Shown here one piece after another: positions 50,980 through 63,673 of a stretch of DNA of 64,000 nt. Within the stretch, counting starts at the first letter, position 1. Each line of letters starts with the position of its first letter. The stretch is from Streptomyces spinoverrucosus (GTDB lineage Bacteria; Actinomycetota; Actinomycetes; Streptomycetales; Streptomycetaceae): the NCBI RefSeq assembly GCF_015712165.1, contig NZ_JADPZX010000001.1:7397501-7461500 (forward strand). Reading direction: 5' to 3'. The notes beneath the pieces were generated by a model. The model made no database searches and was not told the origin of the DNA. It saw nothing but the letters and a program-made list of their open reading frames with translations. The position numbers and the translations under genes were made by a program.

Positions 50980-52050
50980 ATGAACTGGGACGACTCGACC
51001 GACACCTCCGCCCCCGAGCGGCTCGTCGGCGCGTCCGCCGACCGTGAGGACCAGGCCGTCGAGGCCGCGCTGCGGCCCAAGGACCTGGGCGAGTTCATCG
51101 GCCAGGAGAAGGTCCGCGAACAGCTCGACCTCGTCCTGCGCGCCGCACGCGCGCGGGGCGCCACCGCCGACCACGTGCTGCTCTCCGGCGCCCCCGGCCT
51201 CGGCAAGACCACCCTCTCCATGATCATCGCGGCCGAGATGGGCGCCCCGATCCGCATCACCTCCGGCCCCGCCATCCAGCACGCCGGCGACCTCGCCGCG
51301 ATCCTGTCCTCCCTTCAGGAGGGCGAGGTCCTCTTCCTCGACGAGATCCACCGCATGTCGAGGCCCGCCGAGGAGATGCTGTACATGGCGATGGAGGACT
51401 TCCGGGTCGACGTCATCGTCGGCAAGGGCCCCGGCGCCACGGCCATCCCCCTGGAGCTGCCCCCGTTCACCCTGGTCGGCGCCACCACGCGCGCGGGCCT
51501 GCTGCCGCCCCCGCTGCGCGACCGCTTCGGCTTCACCGCGCACATGGAGTTCTACGAACCCGCCGAACTGGAACGCGTCATCCACCGCTCGGCCAACCTG
51601 CTGGACGTCGAGATCGACTCGGCCGGAGCCGCCGAGATCGCCGGCCGCTCCCGGGGCACGCCCCGGATCGCCAACCGGCTGCTGCGCCGCGTCCGGGACT
51701 ACGCGCAGGTCAAGGCCGACGGGATCATCACGCGCGAGATCGCGGCGGCGGCGCTGGAGGTCTACGAGGTCGACGCCCGTGGCCTGGACCGCCTCGACCG
51801 CGGCGTGCTCGAAGCGCTGCTGAAGCTGTTCGGCGGCGGACCGGTCGGCCTGTCCACGCTCGCCGTGGCGGTGGGGGAGGAGCGCGAGACCGTCGAGGAG
51901 GTCGCCGAGCCGTTCCTCGTACGGGAGGGCCTGCTGGCCCGCACCCCGCGCGGTCGGGTCGCCACGCCTGCCGCCTGGGCGCATCTCGGCCTCACCCCGC
52001 CCCGCTCGGGCGGCGTGGGAAACGGACAACAGGACTTGTTCGGGGCGTGA
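50980..52050 (+). CDS. ruvB: Holliday junction ATP-dependent helicase RuvB
   Basis: The product is 356 aa, an AAA+ motor. Walker [10 protein letters not shown] near 70, Walker B L-F-L-D-E-I-H-R near 118, sensor V-G-A-T-T-R-A-G-L, arginine finger region L-R-D-R-F-G, and a C-terminal winged helix. It drives branch migration with RuvA. ATG 50980 fits relatives. Separated from ruvA by a 185-bp gap with tandem repeats. Confidence 0.97.
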   Translation: MNWDDSTDTSAPERLVGASADREDQAVEAALRPKDLGEFIGQEKVREQLDLVLRAARARGATADHVLLSGAPGLGKTTLSMIIAAEMGAPIRITSGPAIQHAGDLAAILSSLQEGEVLFLDEIHRMSRPAEEMLYMAMEDFRVDVIVGKGPGATAIPLELPPFTLVGATTRAGLLPPPLRDRFGFTAHMEFYEPAELERVIHRSANLLDVEIDSAGAAEIAGRSRGTPRIANRLLRRVRDYAQVKADGIITREIAAAALEVYEVDARGLDRLDRGVLEALLKLFGGGPVGLSTLAVAVGEERETVEEVAEPFLVREGLLARTPRGRVATPAAWAHLGLTPPRSGGVGNGQQDLFGA

Positions 52051-52224
52051 CGGCGGGCGTGACGGCGAGGGCATTGGCCGGACCAGGAACCCGGGTGCCA
52101 TGCTGAGCGTTGTTCCATGCGCGCGGACTCGCTTAGACTCCGCCGATGCCGCCTTTCCCGGCGGCTGACATACCCCCATCCAACAGGCCGCCCATCTGCG
52201 CGGTCGTGCGAAGGAATCTGTCCC

Positions 52225-52716
52225 GTGAATAGCCTCGTGACCCTCCTCCCGTTCATCGTGCTCATCGGGGCCATGATCCTGATGACCCGCTCGGCCAAGA
52301 AGAAGCAGCAGCAGGCCGTTGACATGCGGAACCAGATGCAGCCCGGTTCCGGAGTCCGCACCATCGGGGGCATGTACGCAACGGTCAAGGAAGTCAACGA
52401 GGACACGGTCCTCCTCGACGCCGGCCCGGGCGTCGACCTCCTCTTCGCCAAGAACTCCATCGGTGCCGTGCTCTCCGACGACGAGTACAACCGCATCGTG
52501 CACGGCATCGAGCACGACCTGAAGGCCGACGCGGACACCGTCCCGGACGACGCCTCCTCCCTCACCGAGACCGACGAGCCCGTCGACGCCGCCCCCTCCG
52601 ACGAGAAGTCCGTCGACCTCGGCAAGAAGGACGCGGACGAGGAGCCCGCCGACGCCGCCGAGGCGAAGCGGGACGAGGAGCCGAGGAAGACCGACGGCGA
52701 CGCCGACGCGAAGTAG
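52225..52716 (+). CDS. yajC: Preprotein translocase accessory subunit YajC
   Basis: The product is 163 aa. One N-terminal membrane helix (L-V-T-L-L-P-F-I-V-L-I-G-A-M-I-L-M) is followed by the YajC core with G-S-G-V-R-T-I-G-G-M-Y and a long acidic tail (~80 residues) beyond the usual ~100-aa length. It partners SecDF in protein export. GTG with AAGGA upstream; a TAGACT hexamer near 52134 may be the -10 of the yajC-secDF unit. Confidence 0.93.
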   Translation: MNSLVTLLPFIVLIGAMILMTRSAKKKQQQAVDMRNQMQPGSGVRTIGGMYATVKEVNEDTVLLDAGPGVDLLFAKNSIGAVLSDDEYNRIVHGIEHDLKADADTVPDDASSLTETDEPVDAAPSDEKSVDLGKKDADEEPADAAEAKRDEEPRKTDGDADAK

Positions 52717-52847
52717 TCATGTCCCGGAGTGCGCGGGCCGGGCTCGCGTGCCCGGGACATACGCATCCCGCACGGGATCCCGACACCATGTCATGGCCGC
52801 CCGCCCGCTGACCCGGAGTGAGGCGGCCCGAGAGGGAGTACGAGAAG

Positions 52848-54608
52848 GTGGCAGCACCTAAAAAGGGCCGGAGCTCGAGCGCCCAGAGCAAGCCATGGCG
52901 CTCGCTGGCCCTGATCCTGATCGCCATCGTGGCGCTCACCGGGGGAATGTTCGCCTCCGGACACACCACTCCGCGTCTCGGCATCGACCTGGCCGGTGGT
53001 ACGAGCATCACGCTCGGGGCTGTGCCCGAGGACGGCAACGAGTCCGCGATCAACCCGACCAACATGAACACCGCGGTCGACATCATGGAGCGCCGCGTCA
53101 ACGGTCTGGGTGTCTCGGAGGCCGAGGTCCAGACGCAGGGCGATCGCAACATCATCGTCAACATTCCCAAGGGCACCAACTCACAGCAGGCCCGGGAACA
53201 GGTCGGCACCACCGCCAAGCTCTACTTCCGCCCGGTCCTGGCCACCGAGCCCTCCGGCGGCAACGCCGCGCCGACCCCCTCGCCGAGCGCCTCCTCCAGC
53301 GCGCCCTCCGGTGACAAGGACAAGGCCACCGGCTCTCAGAGCCCCGCCGCCTCGGATTCCGCCAGCCAGAGCGCGACCCCTTCGGCCACCGCCACCACCC
53401 AGGGCCGCGCCGTCACGGACGCCCTGAAGGCCGACGCCACCCCGTCGCCGTCCGGCTCCACCTCTCCCAGCGCCTCCCCGAGCGGCAGCGCCACCGGCGA
53501 CGACAGCGAGCTCCAGGCCAAGTACGCGGCGCTGGACTGCAGCAAGGAGTCGGTCCGCGCCACCACCGGTGAGGGCGCCAAGCCCACCGACTCCACCGTG
53601 GGCTGCGGCGAGATCCAGGGCGTCTGGTACAAGTACCTGCTCGGCCCGGCCGCCGTCGACGGCACCGAGGTCGACAACGCCCAGGCCGTCTACGACACGC
53701 AGAGCGGCGCCGGCTGGAAGGTCCAGATGGACTTCACCAACGCCGGTGCCAAGAAGTTCGCCGACATCACCGGCCGGCTCGCGCAGAACCAGTCCCCGCA
53801 GAACCAGTTCGGCATCGTCCTCGACGGCGAGGTCGTCTCCAGCCCGTACGTCAACCAGTCGATCAGCGGCGGCAACGCCGAGATCTCCGGCAGCTTCACG
53901 CAGGAGGAGGCCCAGGGCCTCGCCAACATGCTGTCGTACGGCGCGCTGCCTCTGACGTTCCGCGAGGAGAGCGTCACCACGGTGACCGCGGCGCTCGGCG
54001 GGGACCAGCTGCAGGCCGGTCTGATCGCGGGCGCCATCGGTCTCGCCCTGGTCGTGATCTACCTGCTGGTCTACTACCGCGGCCTGTCGTTCATCGCGAT
54101 CCTGTCGCTGCTCGTCTCCGCCGCCCTCACCTACGTGCTCATGTCGCTGCTCGGCCCGGCCATCGGCTTCGCGCTGAACCTGCCGGCCGTCTGTGGTGCC
54201 ATCGTCGCCATCGGTATCACGGCGGACTCGTTCATTGTGTACTTCGAACGGGTCCGGGACGAGATCCGCGAGGGCCGCTCGCTGCGGCCCGCCGTCGAGC
54301 GGGCCTGGCCGCGCGCCCGGCGCACCATCCTGGTCTCCGACTTCGTGTCGTTCCTCGCCGCCGCGGTGCTCTTCATCGTCACCGTCGGCAAGGTCCAGGG
54401 CTTCGCGTTCACGCTCGGTCTGACCACCCTGCTCGACGTCGTGGTCGTCTTCCTCTTCACCAAGCCGCTGCTGACGATCATGGCCCGCCGGAAGTTCTTC
54501 GCCAGCGGTCACCCGTGGTCCGGCCTCGACCCCAAGCGCCTCGGCGCCCGTCCGCCGCTGCGCCGCACCCGCCGTCCCGCCGCCCCCGTCGAACCGAAGG
54601 AGGCGTGA
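52848..54608 (+). CDS. secD: Protein translocase subunit SecD
   Basis: The product is 586 aa. TM1 (~19-37), then the periplasmic P1 region with G-I-D-L-A-G-G-T-S, and five C-terminal helices with the T-V-T-A-A-L-G and A-D-S-F-I-V-Y-F-E-R motifs. It uses the proton gradient to pull exported proteins across. An extra Ser/Pro/Thr/Ala-rich insert lies at residues ~135-220. GTG 52848 has GGGAG ~9 bp ahead; an in-frame GTG 52818 is less likely. Followed by secF after 1 bp. Confidence 0.95.
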   Translation: MAAPKKGRSSSAQSKPWRSLALILIAIVALTGGMFASGHTTPRLGIDLAGGTSITLGAVPEDGNESAINPTNMNTAVDIMERRVNGLGVSEAEVQTQGDRNIIVNIPKGTNSQQAREQVGTTAKLYFRPVLATEPSGGNAAPTPSPSASSSAPSGDKDKATGSQSPAASDSASQSATPSATATTQGRAVTDALKADATPSPSGSTSPSASPSGSATGDDSELQAKYAALDCSKESVRATTGEGAKPTDSTVGCGEIQGVWYKYLLGPAAVDGTEVDNAQAVYDTQSGAGWKVQMDFTNAGAKKFADITGRLAQNQSPQNQFGIVLDGEVVSSPYVNQSISGGNAEISGSFTQEEAQGLANMLSYGALPLTFREESVTTVTAALGGDQLQAGLIAGAIGLALVVIYLLVYYRGLSFIAILSLLVSAALTYVLMSLLGPAIGFALNLPAVCGAIVAIGITADSFIVYFERVRDEIREGRSLRPAVERAWPRARRTILVSDFVSFLAAAVLFIVTVGKVQGFAFTLGLTTLLDVVVVFLFTKPLLTIMARRKFFASGHPWSGLDPKRLGARPPLRRTRRPAAPVEPKEA

Positions 54609-54609
54609 G

Positions 54610-55725
54610 ATGTCGAAGCTCGGCAACCTCGGCGCCCGACTGCACCGAGGCGAGGTCGGTTACGACTTCGTCGGCAACCGCAAGATCTGGTACGGCATCT
54701 CCATCCTGATCACCATCACGGCCATCGTCGGCCTGGCGGTGCGCGGCCTGAACATGGGCATCGAGTTCCAGGGCGGAGCCGTCTTCACCACGCCGAAGAC
54801 GTCCGTCTCGGTCTCCCAGGCCGAGGAGTACGCGGAGGAGGCCTCCGGCCACGACGCGATCGTCCAGCAGCTCGGCAACGGCAGCCTCCGCATCCAGATC
54901 GCGGGCATCGACACGGGCCAGTCTGACCGGATCAACGAGGCGCTGGCCGAGGACCTGAAGGTCGACGCCGAGAAGATCAACGCCGAACTGGTCGGCCCCA
55001 GCTGGGGTGAGCAGATCGCCAACAAGGCCTGGCAGGGCCTCGGGATCTTCCTGGTCCTCGTCGTGATCTATCTGGCGATCGCCTTCGAATGGCGCATGGC
55101 GGTCGCCGCGTTCGTCGCCCTGATCCACGACATCACCATCACGGTCGGCATCTACGCCCTCGTGGGCTTCGAGGTCACACCGGGCACGGTGATCGGTCTG
55201 CTGACGATCCTCGGTTACTCCTTGTACGACACGGTCGTCGTCTTCGACAGCCTCAAGGAACAGACGAAGGACATCACCAAACAGACCCGCTGGACCTACA
55301 GCGACATCGCCAACCGGTCGATCAACAGCACCCTGGTGCGCTCGATCAACACCACGGTGGTCGCGCTGCTGCCCGTGGCGGGCCTGCTGTTCATCGGTGG
55401 CGGTGTCCTCGGCGCCGGCATGCTCAACGACATCTCGCTGTCGTTGTTCGTCGGCCTCGCGGCCGGTGCGTACTCCTCGATCTTCATCGCCACACCGCTC
55501 GTCGCCGACCTCAAGGAGCGCGAGCCGCAGCTGAAGGCACTGAAGAAGCGGGTCCTCGCCAAGCGGGCCCAGAGCGCCGACCAGGGCGAGACGGTGGCCG
55601 TCGACGGCCCCGACGAACCGCTCGCCGACGAGCCGGAGGACGCCGCTCCCGCGGGGGTCGGCCCGCGCAACCAGCCCGCGTCCCGCACTCGCGGCCGCGG
55701 CCGACCCTCGGGGAAGCGTCGATGA
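54610..55725 (+). CDS. secF: Protein translocase subunit SecF
   Basis: The product is 371 aa with six membrane helices. Markers: G-I-E-F-Q-G-G-A near 49 and G-Y-S-L-Y-D-T-V-V-V-F-D near 207, then the N-R-S-I-N-S-T-L-V-R-S-I-N-T motif. It has a basic disordered C-terminus. It forms the SecDF complex. The stop overlaps the apt ATG, so apt is translated from the same mRNA. Confidence 0.96.
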   Translation: MSKLGNLGARLHRGEVGYDFVGNRKIWYGISILITITAIVGLAVRGLNMGIEFQGGAVFTTPKTSVSVSQAEEYAEEASGHDAIVQQLGNGSLRIQIAGIDTGQSDRINEALAEDLKVDAEKINAELVGPSWGEQIANKAWQGLGIFLVLVVIYLAIAFEWRMAVAAFVALIHDITITVGIYALVGFEVTPGTVIGLLTILGYSLYDTVVVFDSLKEQTKDITKQTRWTYSDIANRSINSTLVRSINTTVVALLPVAGLLFIGGGVLGAGMLNDISLSLFVGLAAGAYSSIFIATPLVADLKEREPQLKALKKRVLAKRAQSADQGETVAVDGPDEPLADEPEDAAPAGVGPRNQPASRTRGRGRPSGKRR

Positions 55726-56261
55726 CCGACATCAAGGAGCTGCTCCTCAGCCGCATCCGTGACGTGGCCGACTACCCGGAGCCGGGCGTGATGTTCAAGG
55801 ACATCACCCCGCTCCTGGCGGACCCGGCGGCGTTCACCGCGCTGACGGACGCGCTGGCCGAGATCGTGGAGCGCACCGGCGCCACGAAGGTCGTCGGCCT
55901 GGAGGCCCGCGGCTTCATCCTCGGCGCCCCGGTCGCCGTGCGGGCCGGCGTCGGCTTCATCCCCGTCCGCAAGGCGGGCAAGCTCCCCGGAGCGACGCTG
56001 CGCCAGGCGTACGACCTGGAGTACGGCTCGGCGGAGATCGAGGTGCACGCCGAGGACCTGACCGGCGGCGACCGCGTCCTGGTCGTCGACGACGTCCTCG
56101 CCACCGGCGGCACGGCGGAGGCCTCCCTGGAGCTCATCCGCCGGGCCGGAGCGGAGGTCGCGGGCGTGGCCGTCCTGATGGAACTGGCCTTCCTCAACGG
56201 CCGCGCCCGTCTGGAGCCGGCCCTGGCCGGAGCCCCGCTGGAGGCCCTGCTCACCGTCTGA
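55722..56261 (+). CDS. apt: Adenine phosphoribosyltransferase
   Basis: The product is 179 aa. The PRPP-binding motif V-L-V-V-D-D-V-L-A-T-G-G-T is near 112, and G-L-E-A-R-G-F-I-L-G and P-V-R-K-A-G-K-L-P are typical of Apt. It salvages adenine to AMP. It lies between secF and relA as in many actinobacteria. Coupled to secF by an ATGA overlap. Confidence 0.96.
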   Translation: MTDIKELLLSRIRDVADYPEPGVMFKDITPLLADPAAFTALTDALAEIVERTGATKVVGLEARGFILGAPVAVRAGVGFIPVRKAGKLPGATLRQAYDLEYGSAEIEVHAEDLTGGDRVLVVDDVLATGGTAEASLELIRRAGAEVAGVAVLMELAFLNGRARLEPALAGAPLEALLTV

Positions 56262-56560
56262 CGGACAGCACCCTGCCTGTGGAGGCGCCCCTCACTGTCC
56301 GAGGGGCGCCTTCGCTGCTTTTCAGGGCGTCGGCGGGGCGTCGCCAGGGCGCCCGCAAGCCGCGCGAAAGGCGCAGGCAAGGTGTGCGCAAAGTGTGTGA
56401 CACCGTAGAAGTGGGGGCGGAGGAATCCGGTGCCCGTCTCAGGCGTTGCTCGGGTACACGGCCCTCACATCGGCCTGAAGGCGATCCTGGAGCTCAGGAT
56501 CGCTACCATGGGGTCTCCGGAGCCTGACCGGGGGACCCGGATCGCGCACGAGGAGCCCTC
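56262..56560 (+). other. apt-relA intergenic region
   Basis: 299 bp. After the apt terminator it holds G-rich sequence with a GTGTGTGACACC motif near 56392 and then the relA ribosome site. It must contain the relA promoter, but no confident -10/-35 pair was found. Confidence 0.5.
56281..56312 (+). terminator. Terminator after apt
   Basis: GGCGCCCCTC pairs with GAGGGGCGCC across ACTGTCC, with partly paired flanks and TTCGCTGCTTTT after it. It starts 20 bp past the apt stop. Confidence 0.75.
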
Positions 56561-59092
<2,532 letters not shown>

Positions 59093-59105
59093 CGGCCGTA
59101 CGGAT

Positions 59106-59140
59106 ACGAAAAAGGGGCTCCCTCACGGGAGCCCCTTCGT
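59106..59140. terminator. Bidirectional terminator after relA
   Basis: AAGGGGCTCCC, loop TCAC, GGGAGCCCCTT, with A-rich and T-rich flanks on the two sides. It can stop both relA and the convergent DUF349 gene. Confidence 0.88.
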
Positions 59141-59156
59141 GTGTGGCCGACGGGGG

Positions 59157-60386
59157 TCAGCCGCCGAACTCCTGGAGGCCCTTCAGCGCCTGGTCAAGCA
59201 GCGCCTGGCGGCCTTCCAGCTCACGCTCCAGCTTGTCGGCCTTGGCGGTGTTGCCCTGGGTGCGCGCCTGCTCGATCTGCTTCTGGAGCTTGTCCACGGC
59301 GGCCTGGAGCTGACCGGTCAGACCCTCGGCACGCGCGCGTGCCTCCGGGTTCGTCCGACGCCACTCGGCCTCCTCGGCCTCCTGGATGGCCCGCTCCACG
59401 GCGTGCATCCGGCCCTCGACCTTCGGCCGGGCGTCGCGCGGCACATGGCCGATGGCCTCCCAGCGCTCGTTGACCGAGCGGAAGGCGGCACGCGCCGCCT
59501 TCAGGTCGGTGACCGGGAGGATCTTCTCGGCCTCCTCGGCCAGCTCCTCCTTGAGCTTGAGGTTCTCCGCCTGCTCCGCGTCCCGCTCGGCGAAGACCGA
59601 GCTGCGGGCGGCGAAGAAGACGTCCTGGGCGCCGCGGAAGCGGTTCCACAGGTCGTCCTCGTGCTCGCGCTGGGCGCGGCCGGCCGCCTTCCACTCGGAC
59701 ATCAGCTCGCGGTAGCGCGCGGCCGTCGGGCCCCAGTCCGTCGAGCTCGACAGCTCCTCGGCCTCGGCGACCAGCCGCTCCTTGGTCTTGCGGGCCTCCT
59801 CGCGCTGCGCGTCCAGCTGCGCGAAGTGCGCCTTGCGGCGCTTGGAGAACGCCGAACGGGCGTGCGAGAAGCGGTGCCACAGCTCGTCGTCCGACTTGCG
59901 GTCCAGCCGCGGCAGCCCCTTCCAGGTGTCCACCAGGGCCCGCAGCCGCTCACCGGCCGCCCGCCACTGGTCGGACTGCGCCAGCTCCTCCGCCTCCGCG
60001 ACCAGCGCCTCCTTGGCGTGCCGGGCCTCGTCGGTCTGCCGCGCCCGCTGCGCCTTGCGCTCCTCGCGGCGCGCCTCGACGGTCTGGACGAGCTTGTCCA
60101 GCCGGCCGCGCAGCGCGTCCAGATCCCCGACCGCGTGGTGCGCGTCGACCTGCTCGCGCAGATGGTCGATGGCCGCCGTCGCGTCCTTCGCCGACAGGTC
60201 GGTGGTCTGCACTCGCTTCTCGAGGAGGCCGATCTCGACAACCAGGCCCTCGTACTTGCGCTCGAAGTAGGCCAACGCTTCCTCGGGGGAGCCGGCCTGC
60301 CAGGAACCGACGACCTGCTCGCCGTCGGCCGTACGCACGTACACGGTCCCCGTCTCGTCGACGCGGCCCCACGGGTCGCTGCTCAC
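59157..60386 (-). CDS. DUF349 helical-repeat protein
   Basis: The product is 409 aa, very rich in Ala/Glu/Arg/Lys and helical throughout. Repeated units with W at fixed places (D-Q-W-R-A-A-G-E-R, D-E-L-W-H-R-F, D-W-G-P-T-A-A-R-Y, D-D-L-W-N-R-F-R) are the DUF349 repeats of ~75 residues. The N-terminus (~1-50) is a small beta domain. The function is not established. GTG start at 60386. Convergent with relA. Confidence 0.88.
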   Translation of the reverse strand: MSSDPWGRVDETGTVYVRTADGEQVVGSWQAGSPEEALAYFERKYEGLVVEIGLLEKRVQTTDLSAKDATAAIDHLREQVDAHHAVGDLDALRGRLDKLVQTVEARREERKAQRARQTDEARHAKEALVAEAEELAQSDQWRAAGERLRALVDTWKGLPRLDRKSDDELWHRFSHARSAFSKRRKAHFAQLDAQREEARKTKERLVAEAEELSSSTDWGPTAARYRELMSEWKAAGRAQREHEDDLWNRFRGAQDVFFAARSSVFAERDAEQAENLKLKEELAEEAEKILPVTDLKAARAAFRSVNERWEAIGHVPRDARPKVEGRMHAVERAIQEAEEAEWRRTNPEARARAEGLTGQLQAAVDKLQKQIEQARTQGNTAKADKLERELEGRQALLDQALKGLQEFGG

Positions 60387-60521
60387 AGCGCCTCCTCCAC
60401 ATGATGCCTGCGGGGGGCCTCAGCTCCCCCGGGCATCGTCCACAGTTTCGTCACGGCCAACATAGGCGACCGGCGGGTGGCCTGTCCGCATCCCGCGCGA
60501 CCGAAATTTCGCAGTTGGGGG

Positions 60522-61337
60522 TCAGGATTTCGAGACGGTCGCCTTGTTGATGACGACCGTCGCGTTGGGCGCCCCGTCACCGGCTCCCGTGCTCTCACCC
60601 GCGTCGGCGATCTTCTTCAGCACCGTCATACCGGACTCGGACACGGTACCGAACGGTGTGTAGCTGGGCGGCAGCTGACTGTCCTGGTAGACGAGGAAGA
60701 ACTGGCTGCCGCCGGAGTTCGGCTGTCCGGTGTTCGCCATCGCGACGGTGCCCGCGGGGTAGATGTTGTCCTTGAGGCTCTTGTCCTTCAGGTTCTCGTC
60801 CGGAATCGTGTAGCCGGGACCGCCGCTGCCGCTGCCCGTCGGGTCGCCGCACTGGAGCACGTAGATGCCGTTGGTGGTCAGCCGGTGGCACTTGGTGTGG
60901 TCGAAGTAGCCCTTGCCGGCCAGGAAGTCGAACGAGTTCACCGTGTGCGGGGCCGCCGACGTCTTCAGCGCGATGTCTATGTCACCGCAGGTCGTCGCCA
61001 GCTTCATCGTGTAGTCGGCCGACTTGTCGATGGTCATCGCCGGCTCCTTCTTCCAGGTCTGCGACTCGACCTTGCCGGCGGCCGGCTTGTCGCACGGGTC
61101 CGGGGCCTTGGACGGGGAGGCGCTCTCCGTGACTTCCGCGCCGGCGTTGGTCTTGTCGTCGTCCTTGAGCACGCCGGTCGTGTACAGCGCGAGGCTGCCG
61201 ATCAGGACCACGCCGAGCGCCGAAGCGATCACGGCGTTGCGCGTGCGCGCCTTGCGCCGGGCGTCGGTGCGCCGCTGCTGCTGCCGCAAGAACTTCTCCC
61301 GGGCGAGCTGACGCCGCCGCTGTTCCTGGCTGACCAC
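60522..61337 (-). CDS. Membrane-anchored cyclophilin-type peptidyl-prolyl isomerase
   Basis: The product is 271 aa. A basic N-terminus and one membrane helix (A-V-I-A-S-A-L-G-V-V-L-I-G-S-L-A-L-Y) anchor an outside cyclophilin domain (~100-270) with F-D-F-L-A-G-K-G-Y-F-D, Q-C-G-D-P-T-G-S-G and G-S-Q-F-F-L-V-Y. It should speed proline isomerisation during folding of exported proteins. Starts at GTG. Divergent from the MBL hydrolase gene. Confidence 0.92.
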   Translation of the reverse strand: MVSQEQRRRQLAREKFLRQQQRRTDARRKARTRNAVIASALGVVLIGSLALYTTGVLKDDDKTNAGAEVTESASPSKAPDPCDKPAAGKVESQTWKKEPAMTIDKSADYTMKLATTCGDIDIALKTSAAPHTVNSFDFLAGKGYFDHTKCHRLTTNGIYVLQCGDPTGSGSGGPGYTIPDENLKDKSLKDNIYPAGTVAMANTGQPNSGGSQFFLVYQDSQLPPSYTPFGTVSESGMTVLKKIADAGESTGAGDGAPNATVVINKATVSKS

Positions 61338-61426
61338 CGGATTTACTCCTCATGCGTCTCGAACATCCACCGGTACGCGTGCGCCCCGTGACCGACCGCC
61401 TGCGTGTGCCCCGTACCGTATATGGG

Positions 61427-61457
61427 TTCGCTGAGGAATCGGCAGCGCCGGTAGGCT
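61427..61457 (+). promoter_or_regulatory. Candidate promoter of the MBL hydrolase-hisS unit
   Basis: TTCGCT (61427-61432) and TAGGCT (61452-61457) are 19 bp apart, 60 bp before the MBL gene start. The -10 is good, the -35 weak and the spacing slightly long. Confidence 0.35.
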
Positions 61458-61516
61458 CTTGGCGTCAGGCGCAGCCGTCGCCGAGGCCGCCCGTATCGAC
61501 ACAACGAAGGACGATC

Positions 61517-62224
61517 GTGCTCATTGCCGGGTTCCCCGCCGGGGCCTGGGGGACGAACTGTTATCTCGTCGCCCCCGCCGCCGGTGAGGAGTGCGTGATC
61601 ATCGACCCGGGCCACCAGGCGGCCCCAGGAGTCGAGGAAACGCTGAAGAAGCATCGGCTCAAGCCCGTCGCCGTCGTCCTCACCCACGGCCACATCGACC
61701 ACGTGGCCTCGGTCGTCCCGGTCTGCGGAGCGCACGACGTGCCGGCCTGGATCCACCCCGAGGACCGGTACATGCTGAGCGACCCGGAGAAGGCCCTCGG
61801 GCGGTCCATCGGGATGCCGCTCATGGGCGAGCTCACCGTGGGGGAGCCCGACGACGTCAAGGAGCTGGCCGACGGGGTCGGGCTGGAACTGGCGGGGCTG
61901 GAGTTCTCCGTCGCGCACGCGCCGGGCCATACCAAGGGGTCGGTGACCTTCCGGATGCCCGAGGCCGCGGACATCCCGTCCGTGTTCTTCTCCGGGGATC
62001 TGCTCTTCGCCGGCTCCATCGGACGCACCGACCTGCCCGGCGGTGACATGGCCGAGATGCTCGACTCGCTGGCCCGCGTGTGCCTGCCGCTCGACGACTC
62101 GACCGTGGTGCTGTCCGGCCACGGCCCCCAGACCACCATCGGCCAGGAGCGCGCCACCAACCCCTATCTGCGGCAGGTGGCCGCCGGCCTGGGAGCCCAG
62201 GAGGCTCCCCGACGAGGAATGTGA
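61517..62224 (+). CDS. Metallo-beta-lactamase-fold hydrolase (glyoxalase II-like)
   Basis: The product is 235 aa. The metal motif T-H-G-H-I-D-H (His57, His59, Asp61, His62), further A-P-G-H-T-K-G-S and F-S-G-D-L-L-F, and a late G-H-G-P match glyoxalase II/YcbL-type enzymes that hydrolyse thioesters. GTG start with GAAGGA upstream. Its stop overlaps a GTG that may start hisS. Confidence 0.9.
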   Translation: MLIAGFPAGAWGTNCYLVAPAAGEECVIIDPGHQAAPGVEETLKKHRLKPVAVVLTHGHIDHVASVVPVCGAHDVPAWIHPEDRYMLSDPEKALGRSIGMPLMGELTVGEPDDVKELADGVGLELAGLEFSVAHAPGHTKGSVTFRMPEAADIPSVFFSGDLLFAGSIGRTDLPGGDMAEMLDSLARVCLPLDDSTVVLSGHGPQTTIGQERATNPYLRQVAAGLGAQEAPRRGM

Positions 62225-62235
62225 CGAGAACTTCC

Positions 62236-63498
62236 GTGAGCACCTTCAAGGCCCCCAAGGGCACGTACGACCTGATCCCGCCGGACAGCGCCAAGTACCT
62301 GGCCGTCCGCGAGGCGATCGCGGCCCCGCTGCGCAACTCCGGCTACGGCTACATCGAGACGCCCGGCTTCGAGAACGTCGAACTGTTCGCGCGCGGCGTC
62401 GGCGAGTCCACCGACATCGTCACCAAGGAGATGTACGCCTTCGAGACCAAGGGCGGCGACCGGCTCGCCCTGCGCCCCGAGGGCACGGCGTCCGTGCTGC
62501 GCGCGGCGCTGGAGGCCAACCTGCACAAGGCGGGCAACCTGCCGGTCAAGCTCTGGTACTCGGGCTCGTACTACCGCTACGAGCGCCCCCAGAAGGGCCG
62601 TTACCGTCACTTCTCCCAGGTCGGCGCCGAGGCGATCGGCGCGGAGGACCCCGCCCTCGACGCCGAGTTGATCATCCTGGCCGACCAGGCGTACCGCTCG
62701 CTGGGCCTGAGCAACTTCCGCATCCTGCTCAACAGCCTGGGCGACAAGGAGTGCCGTCCCGTCTACCGGGCCGCGCTCCAGGACTTCCTGCGGGGCCTGG
62801 ACCTCGACGAGGACACCCTGCGCCGGTCCGAGATCAACCCGCTGCGCGTCCTCGACGACAAGCGCGAGTCGGTCCAGAAGCAGCTGACCGGTGCCCCCCT
62901 GCTCCGCGACTACCTCTGCGACGCCTGCAAGGCGTACCACGAGGAGGTCCGCGAGCTGATCACCGCGGCGGGCGTCGCCTTCGAGGACGACCCGAAGCTG
63001 GTGCGCGGCCTGGACTACTACACGCGGACCACCTTCGAGTTCGTCCACGACGGCCTCGGCTCGCAGTCCGCGGTGGGCGGCGGCGGCCGCTACGACGGCC
63101 TGTCCGAGATGATCGGCGGCCCCGCGCTGCCGTCCGTCGGCTGGGCCCTCGGCGTCGACCGCACGGTGCTCGCCCTGGAGGCGGAGGGCGTCGAGCTCGA
63201 ACTCCCGGCGGCCACCAGCGTGTTCGCGGTGCCGCTCGGCGAGGAGGCCCGCCGTGTGCTGTTCGCCAAGATCACGGAGCTGCGCAAGCTCGGGGTCGCC
63301 GCGGACTTCTCCTACGGCGTCAAGGGCCTCAAGGGCGCCATGAAGAACGCCAACCGCAGCGGCGCCCGCTACACGATCGTGGCCGGCGAACGGGACCTCG
63401 CCGAGGGCGTGGTCCAGCTCAAGGACATGGAGTCCGGCGAGCAGACGGCCGTCGGCGTCAACGAGATCGTGGCCGAACTCGAAGCCCGGCTGGGCTGA
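62236..63498 (+). CDS. hisS: Histidyl-tRNA synthetase
   Basis: The product is 420 aa, a class II synthetase charging tRNA-His. Motif 2 is in [14 protein letters not shown], the histidine motif is [10 protein letters not shown], motif 3 is near V-G-W-A-L-G-V-D-R, and a C-terminal anticodon domain follows. GTG 62236 fits relatives that begin [15 protein letters not shown] 62221, which overlaps the MBL stop as GTGA, would add five residues. Confidence 0.96.
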   Translation: MSTFKAPKGTYDLIPPDSAKYLAVREAIAAPLRNSGYGYIETPGFENVELFARGVGESTDIVTKEMYAFETKGGDRLALRPEGTASVLRAALEANLHKAGNLPVKLWYSGSYYRYERPQKGRYRHFSQVGAEAIGAEDPALDAELIILADQAYRSLGLSNFRILLNSLGDKECRPVYRAALQDFLRGLDLDEDTLRRSEINPLRVLDDKRESVQKQLTGAPLLRDYLCDACKAYHEEVRELITAAGVAFEDDPKLVRGLDYYTRTTFEFVHDGLGSQSAVGGGGRYDGLSEMIGGPALPSVGWALGVDRTVLALEAEGVELELPAATSVFAVPLGEEARRVLFAKITELRKLGVAADFSYGVKGLKGAMKNANRSGARYTIVAGERDLAEGVVQLKDMESGEQTAVGVNEIVAELEARLG

Positions 63499-63506
63499 TC
63501 ACGTCC

Positions 63507-63548
63507 GTGAGGGCGCCGGAGGTCCCACGGGGCATCCGGCGCCCTCAC
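63507..63548 (+). terminator. Terminator after hisS
   Basis: GTGAGGGCGCCGGA pairs perfectly with TCCGGCGCCCTCAC across a 14-nt loop, 8 bp past the stop. Confidence 0.8.
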
Positions 63549-63673
63549 GCATGTCCGGAACCGATCGGCGGGCCGTACGTCCTTATGCGCAGCGAACGGT
63601 GGACTTACGCGCGCGTGCGGCACAATGTCCCCTGCCGGAAGCAGGTCTCCCCTCAAGTGACGGAATCGGCGTG

